Assembly: GCF_045679555.1 (NCBI RefSeq)
Contig: NC_092098.1
Span: forward strand, 21,110,038-21,174,037
Direction: 5' to 3'
Length of the DNA stretch: 64,000 nt
Origin: Salvelinus alpinus
Lineage: Eukaryota; Chordata; Actinopteri; Salmoniformes; Salmonidae
The translations under genes were made by a program, and so were the position numbers. How positions within the stretch are numbered: position 1 is the first letter of the stretch; each line of letters opens with the position of its first letter. Positions 58,362 through 64,000 of this stretch are shown in pieces. The notes beneath the pieces were generated by a model, which made no database searches, was not told the origin of the DNA, and was given only the letters and a program-made list of their open reading frames with translations.

Positions 58362-60225
58362 ATCAAGATGGCGCCAAAGAGGATGGCTGACGTTTTACAT
58401 GCCTGTGACTAATTGTGCTATTTAGTTAGTTTTTTGTTGTTGTTTGTAACTTATTATTTTACTTATTTTGTATACAATGTTGCTGCTACCATCTCTTATG
58501 ACCGAAAATAACTTCTGGACATCAGAACAGGGATTACTCACCTCGAACTGGAAGAAGCTTTTTCCTTTAATGAGTCCGACGAGAAAGATATACTGCTCTC
58601 CTGGGAACAGGCCCAGATCCCAGTCATTTGCGTGAAGAAAAGACGAAGGAAAAGAGGACGCAGATCAGGCTGCCTTTGAGAATCTGTAGGCGAGCGAGTA
58701 AACTCCCACTGCCATCCTACTTGCTAACATGCAATCATTGGAAAATAAAATTGATGATCTACGATTAAGATTATCCTACCAACGGGACATTAAAAACTGT
58801 AATATCGTATGTTTCACAAGTCGTGGCTGAACGACAACACAGATAATATAGAGCTGGAGGGATTTTCAATGCACTGGCAGAACAGAGCGGCTACGTCTGG
58901 TAAGACTAAGGGTGGGTGTGTGTGTCTTTTTGTCAATAACAGCTGGTGTGCAATGTCTAATATTAAAGAAGTCTTGAGGTATTGCTCACCTGGGGTAGAG
59001 TACCTTATGATAAGCTGTGGACCACACTATCTACCAAGAGAGTTCTCATCTATAATATTCGTAGCCGTCTATTTACCACCACAGACCGATGCTGGCACTA
59101 AGACCGCACTCAACCAACTCTATAAGGCCATAAGCAAACAAAAAAATACTCACTCAGAAGCGGCGCTCCTAGTGGCCAGGGACTTTAATGCAGGCAAACT
59201 TAAATCAGTTTTACCAAATTTCTATCAGCATGTCACATGTGCAACCAGAGGGAAAAAAACTCTAGGCCACCTTTACTCCATACACAGAGATGCATACAAA
59301 GATCTCCCATGCCCTCCATTGGGCAAATCCTCCTAATTCCTGTTTACAAGCAAAAACTAAAGCAGGAAGTACCAATACGGAAGTGGTCAGATGACGCTGA
59401 TGCTACGCTACAGGATAGTTTTGCTAGCATAGTCTGGAATATGTTCCGGGATTCATCCAACGGCATTGAGGAGTATACCACCTCAGTCATCGGCTTCATC
59501 AATAACTGCATCGACGACGTCGTCCCCACAGTGTTCGTACGTACATATCCCAACCAGAAGCCATGGATTACAGGCAACATCCACATTGAGATAAAGGCTA
59601 GAGCTGCCGCTTTCAAGGAGCGGGACACTAATCCGGACGCGTATAAAAAAATCCCGCTATGCCCTCAGACGAACCATCAAACAAGCAAAGCATCAATACA
59701 GGATTAAAATTGAATCCTACTACACCGGCTCTGATGCTCGTTGGATGTGGAAGGGCTTGAAAACTATTACGGACTACAAAGGGAAACCCAGATGCAAGCT
59801 GCCCAGTGACGTGAGCCTTCCAGACGAGCTAAATTCCATTAATGCTCGCTTCGAGACAAGCAACACTAAAGCATGCACGAGAGCACCAGCTGTTCTGGAT
59901 GACTGTGTGATAACGCTTTCCGTAGCCGATGTGAGCAAGACCTTTAAACAGGTCAACATTCACAAAGCCGCGGGGCCAGATGGATTACCAGGACGTGTAC
60001 TCAAAGCATGCCTGGACCAACTGGCAAGTGTCTTCACTGACATTTTCAACCTCTCCCTGACTGAGTCTGTAATACCTGTTTCAAGCAGACCACCATAGTC
60101 CCAGTGCCCAAGGAAGCGAAGGTAACCTGCCTAAATGATTACCGCACCGGAGCACTCACGTTGGTAGCCATGAAGTGCTTTGAAAGGCTGGTCATGGCTC
60201 ACATCAACAGCATCCTCTTGTCATG
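58362..60225 (+). mobile_element. Decayed LINE (jockey/L2 type), 5' half
   Basis: It opens aagatggcgccaaagaggat. Plus-strand frames show a basic patch (KKRRRKRGRRSG, ~58640), AP-endonuclease text (WLNDNTDNIELEGFSMHW, YLMISCGPHYLPREFSS, ARDFNAGKLKSVLPNFYQH), the linker (YPNQKPWITGNIHIEIKARA) and the start of reverse transcriptase ([20 protein letters not shown]). Frames shift and stop several times. The copy ends near 60225, before the YADD region. It is older than the LINE at 49.7 kb and from another family. Confidence 0.8.
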
Positions 60226-60870
60226 AAATTACCTTTCAAATTATAGCTAAAATAACCAACTTTGAAAGCACTAACTACAACTATTGTTTAAAAATCGCCC
60301 ATATTGTGCCATTGACATCAGATTGTTAGCAGATAGAGGCACCAAATTGCACACTCACAGCTAGAATATGGATTTGTAGATACAGGGCCATCACAGGATT
60401 CACAAATTAACCCCACAGAAGCCATTTTCCAATATGGCCTCCAAACAACTCAATGGGGTCTTATTGGATCAGTTTCGCATGACCATACATGTATGAAATA
60501 TAACTGTAGTATGCCCAATAAAATCTTTAAAGGTTCGTAGTGATGTAGAATACACAACCAAATGAGCCAGGTGTGCCAGATATATAAATATATCTATAGC
60601 TGTCAGAATCACTGACTTCTGATTATGTTTTGATCCTTAATTGCAATATTTAATCTTCAAACATTTAAAATGGATACATACGTGTAAATATTCATGGATG
60701 TGGGCTGATTAAAATGATATACAATGCTATCCTATTAACTGTTTTCATTAGGAGGACTATAAGAGAACTACAAGTCTCTCAGCTGAAAATGTACTGTCAT
60801 GTTTGATTAACTGGAACAAACATTTAACCTACTGTGAAATATGTGCTCACTAATTTCTCTATGACTCAAA
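60226..60870. other. Intergenic, nothing recognised
   Basis: No gene or named repeat is visible. Confidence 0.4.
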
Positions 60871-61014
60871 GGCTGCCTTTAGACAGGTATCTCAATTCTG
60901 ATCTTTTTTTCACTAATTTATTTTTTGACCAATCAGATCAGCTCCGAAAAAGATCTGATGTGATTCGTCAGAATACCAATTAGTGGAAAAAGATCAGAAT
61001 TGGCTGAATTAGCC
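60871..61014. repeat. Palindromic hAT-type MITE
   Basis: caattctgatctttttttca near 60892 pairs with gaaaaagatcagaattg near 60985-61002. The opening ggctgcctttagacagg is a worn form of a frequent salmonid MITE terminus. The right terminus is more eroded. Confidence 0.65.
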
Positions 61015-62610
61015 TAATGTGTTTCGTCTGCTCTGAAATTGTATACAACTGTTTTTGGACATACAGTATTTCCCAAAATACCAGTAATATTATGAATTAC
61101 AACTTAGTTCACAAATCATTCAAAGAAACCTAACAGACTTTTGGATGTAGACTCCGACCCATTTCGGCTCACACCCACTCAGAGGACAGGGACAGGTACG
61201 AGTCTACGAGGGCAGAGTAATAATAGCTGGAGAGAGGAGAGAGCTTCCTTCCCCAAGGATATAAATTATTCACAGATAATGGGAAAAATAATAGCGACAT
61301 AAAAGCCCATCCATTCATAACTTGCAAGGACAAAATGGACTGAACAGCTGTAAGGCTATGGTATTTCACATGCCCGCCTTGCAATGCAGATGACACATTC
61401 TTTGGATAAAATTTGTCAGAGATGCTGACAACGATACCCCCACACAGAGCAAATGTGTTCACATACCCATGGGGGTGTGGCAGAGGGACAGGAACCATCG
61501 CTAAACTTACATAAACCAAACAAAGAACAAGCCAAGATGCTTTGATTTAACATAGCAATACTTGGTTAACAGCTTGTCCTAAGAGAGGCCTATTTAATAT
61601 CTTATGTCTTGTCTCTTGTTTGCTGTATATCCTCAGACTTCAAACACTACTTTTTTTTTTATATACATCTTGATTGATATCACTGAGAATTAGTCTTCAA
61701 GGCATTTTAGAAACCTAGACTCTTTGTTGTGCCATGATTCTGGACGGAACAAACATTCCTGTTACATGAATAACATGATAGTGTCTAACTTCACCTCAGA
61801 TTTAACCAGACCGGAGCATAGACTGAAAAAAAGACTGAGCAAAGTCTGAACAGCCTGTGATATTGTGCCCAGGTCAGGGGTTATGGGAAAAGAGTTGCTC
61901 TTTGTTCTGATGACACGTCTCTCTCTATGCTCCATAGTCTCTCTCTCTATCTACGCTCTATAGGCTCTCTGACAGATGTATTGTGCATTTGGGGCTAGTG
62001 TGCTGGCTAAGGCTGTGAGTGAGGCTCAGCTCTCTGAGTAGAAACTTCCTCACAACAGCCTAACTACCAATACTGAGGATTCTGAAGTGGCTGTGTCCCT
62101 GCTTTAGACTAGATTATTAATTAAGGAATTCATATGATTTAGAATTGTTCAGTGCACAGGTGTATTACATCACATCTTGCCAAGGCCACATACAGTATGC
62201 ACATTATACCAAACCACCAGTAAAGCGAAACCACTTCAAAGTAATCTGAGTTTGTTGTTTCTATAGGCCTACTTCATGAGGCAGCATCTCAACCTATGGT
62301 AAGCCTATTCATATTGTGGTAGTGGGATGCATTCATGGCAGTCTTCTATAGCTTCCACCTGAGTGAGTGGGATGTCTTTGTTATGTCAAAGAGATTCATT
62401 GTAGTCTCGACTGAGTCTTGAGTCTGTTGGTGGATATGTTAAATAGGGAGTGTAATCTATGTGATGTGCCAGCCACCAGCGCTCTCAATTCTCAGCGAAC
62501 TGGGCGTGCCTTGCAAGACCCAGGCTCTGATGGGTTACAACAGATGAACTTAGCTCATGAGCATCTACAAGTTATATTCTTCAAGAATTCATGGATTTAC
62601 AAAAGTATGT
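61015..62610. other. Intergenic, nothing recognised
   Basis: No gene, RNA or named repeat was seen on either strand. Small open frames here have no family signature. Confidence 0.4.
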
Positions 62611-62611
62611 A

Positions 62612-63745
62612 TACAAAAGTATGTGGACACCCTGTTAAATTAGTAGATTTGGCTATTTCAGCCACACTGTTGCTGACAGGTGTATAAAATCAAGCACACA
62701 GCCATGCAATCGCCATAGACAAACATTGGCAGTAGAATGGCCTCACTGAAGAGCTCAGTGACTTTCAACGTGGCATCGTCATAGGATGCCACTTTTCCAA
62801 TAAGTCAGTTCGTCAAATTTCTGCCCTGCTAGAGCTGCCCCAGTCAACTGTAAGTGCTCTTATTGTGAAGAGGAAACTTCTAAGAGCAACAATGGCTCAG
62901 CCAACAAGTGGTAGGCTACACAAGCTCACAGAACGGGACCGCTGAGTGCTGATGCGCATAGCACGTAAAAATCGTCTGTTCTCTGTTGCAACACTCACCG
63001 CCAAGTTCCAAACTGCCTCTGGAAGCAATGTCAGCACGAGAACTGTTCATCGGGAGCATCATGAAATAGGTTACCATAGCCAAGCAGCCGCACACAAGCC
63101 TAAAATCACCATGCGCAATACCAAGCATCGTCTGGAGTGGTGTAAAGCTCGCCGCCATTGGACTCTGGAGCAGTGGAAACGCGTTCTCTGTAGTGATGAA
63201 TCACGCTTCACCATCTGGAAGTCCGCCGGACAAATCTGGGTTTGGCAGATGCCAGGAGAACGCTACCTGCCGGAGTGCATAGTGCTGACTGTAAAGTTTG
63301 GTGGAGGATAAATAATGGTCTGGGGCTGTTTTTCATTAGTTCCAGTGAAGGGAAATCTTAACGCTACAGCACACAATGAAATTCTAGAGGATTTCTGTGC
63401 TTCCAACTATGTGCCAACAGTTTGGGAAAGGCTCTTTCCTGTTTCAGCATGACAATGCCCCCATGCACAAAGCGAGGTCCATACAGAAATGGTTTGTCAA
63501 GATCACTGTGACTGAACTTGACTGTCCTGCACAGAGCCCTGACCTCAACCTCATTGAACACTTTTGGGATGAACTGGAAGCAAGTTCCCGCAGCAATGTT
63601 CCAACATCTAGTGGAAAGCCTTCCCAGAAGAGTGGAGGGTGTTATTGCTGCAAAGGGGGGGGGGGGGGGGGTTAACTCCATATTAATGCCCATGATTTTG
63701 GAATAAGATGTTCGGTGAGCAGGTGTCCACATACATTTGGTAATT
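62612..63745 (+). mobile_element. Tc1-like transposon relic with both ends
   Basis: The ends caaaagtatgtggacaccct and ggtgtccacatacatttgg are inverted. The plus-strand transposase is readable in pieces: [40 protein letters not shown] with the first Asp in CSDESRF, FQHDNAPMHKA with the second, and SPDLNLIEHFWDEL with the Glu block. At least two frame breaks and a stop at ~63309 inactivate it. An 18-base G-run lies at 63654-63671 near the C-terminus. Confidence 0.85.
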
Positions 63746-64000
63746 TATTGTATCATTCATTTAAAGTCTAAAAATCAATGTATCAATTACAGATTTTCCC
63801 TTTAAGCAAGGATAATTAGTTCATGTTAATAACTAATTAAAATAAACGCCCATACTTTCATTATTATCTTATAATAGGGTAACCCATACCCTACCTAAGT
63901 CCAAAAATGAATGTAGCAGCAATTGCAGATTGCCCCATTGATATTTAATAGGCTTTTATCAGAAGCTTTCAATAAAAACTCATAACGTATAGAGGTGCAA

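Overview
The window comes from a ray-finned fish, almost certainly a salmonid. It has vertebrate GT-AG split genes and is full of repeat families that I recognise from salmonid genomes: several Tc1-like transposon families, tRNA-derived SINEs, a 2A-bearing jockey/L2-type LINE and hAT-type MITEs. I cannot name the species.

Layout. Positions 1-23404 hold three nearly identical head-to-tail copies of a ~7.87 kb unit: A (1-7673, its start lies outside the window), B (7674-15538) and C (15539-23404). Each unit carries, on the minus strand, exons 3-9 of xndc1 (XRCC1 N-terminal-domain protein), then one ankyrin-region exon of trpc2 that is broken in the same way in every copy, then a dead Tc1-like element and a fragment of a dispersed repeat. 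Only unit C joins exons 1-2 of xndc1 (23430-23876), so one complete 456-codon xndc1 reading frame can be built. A 215-bp divergent promoter separates xndc1 from rnf121 on the plus strand (nine exons, 24092-36400, 332 aa, intact). rnf121 intron 1 contains an antisense Ty3/gypsy LTR retrotransposon (24429-29226) with LTRs that look identical. Its last intron contains a hAT-like repeat and a Tc1-like element.

Downstream on the plus strand is il18bp (37727-38896, five exons, 174 aa: signal peptide, one Ig domain, basic tail). Next come a decayed piggyBac-like relic with other repeats nested in it (39.4-42.2 kb) and several MITEs. A minus-strand NLR gene follows (44438-47965, 782 aa: serine-rich N-terminal exons, PYD, FISNA, NACHT, no LRRs). 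From 49 kb on I find only mobile DNA: a full-length LINE (49651-54632) with an open 1097-codon ORF that carries a 2A-like motif, sitting with a SINE inside a nest of inverted repeats; a train of three Tc1-like relics followed by a decayed LINE (55.2-60.2 kb); and a last Tc1-like relic (62.6-63.7 kb).

The gene order trpc2 / xndc1 / rnf121 / il18bp fits the IL18BP-RNF121-XNDC1N neighbourhood of human 11q13.4. The most unusual features are the near-identical triplication inside xndc1-trpc2, the trpc2 damage shared by all three copies, the LRR-less PYD-NACHT gene beside il18bp, and the intact 2A-containing LINE. All intron-exon models here were made by eye from splice consensus, reading phase and remembered family sequences. 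None has been checked by alignment.
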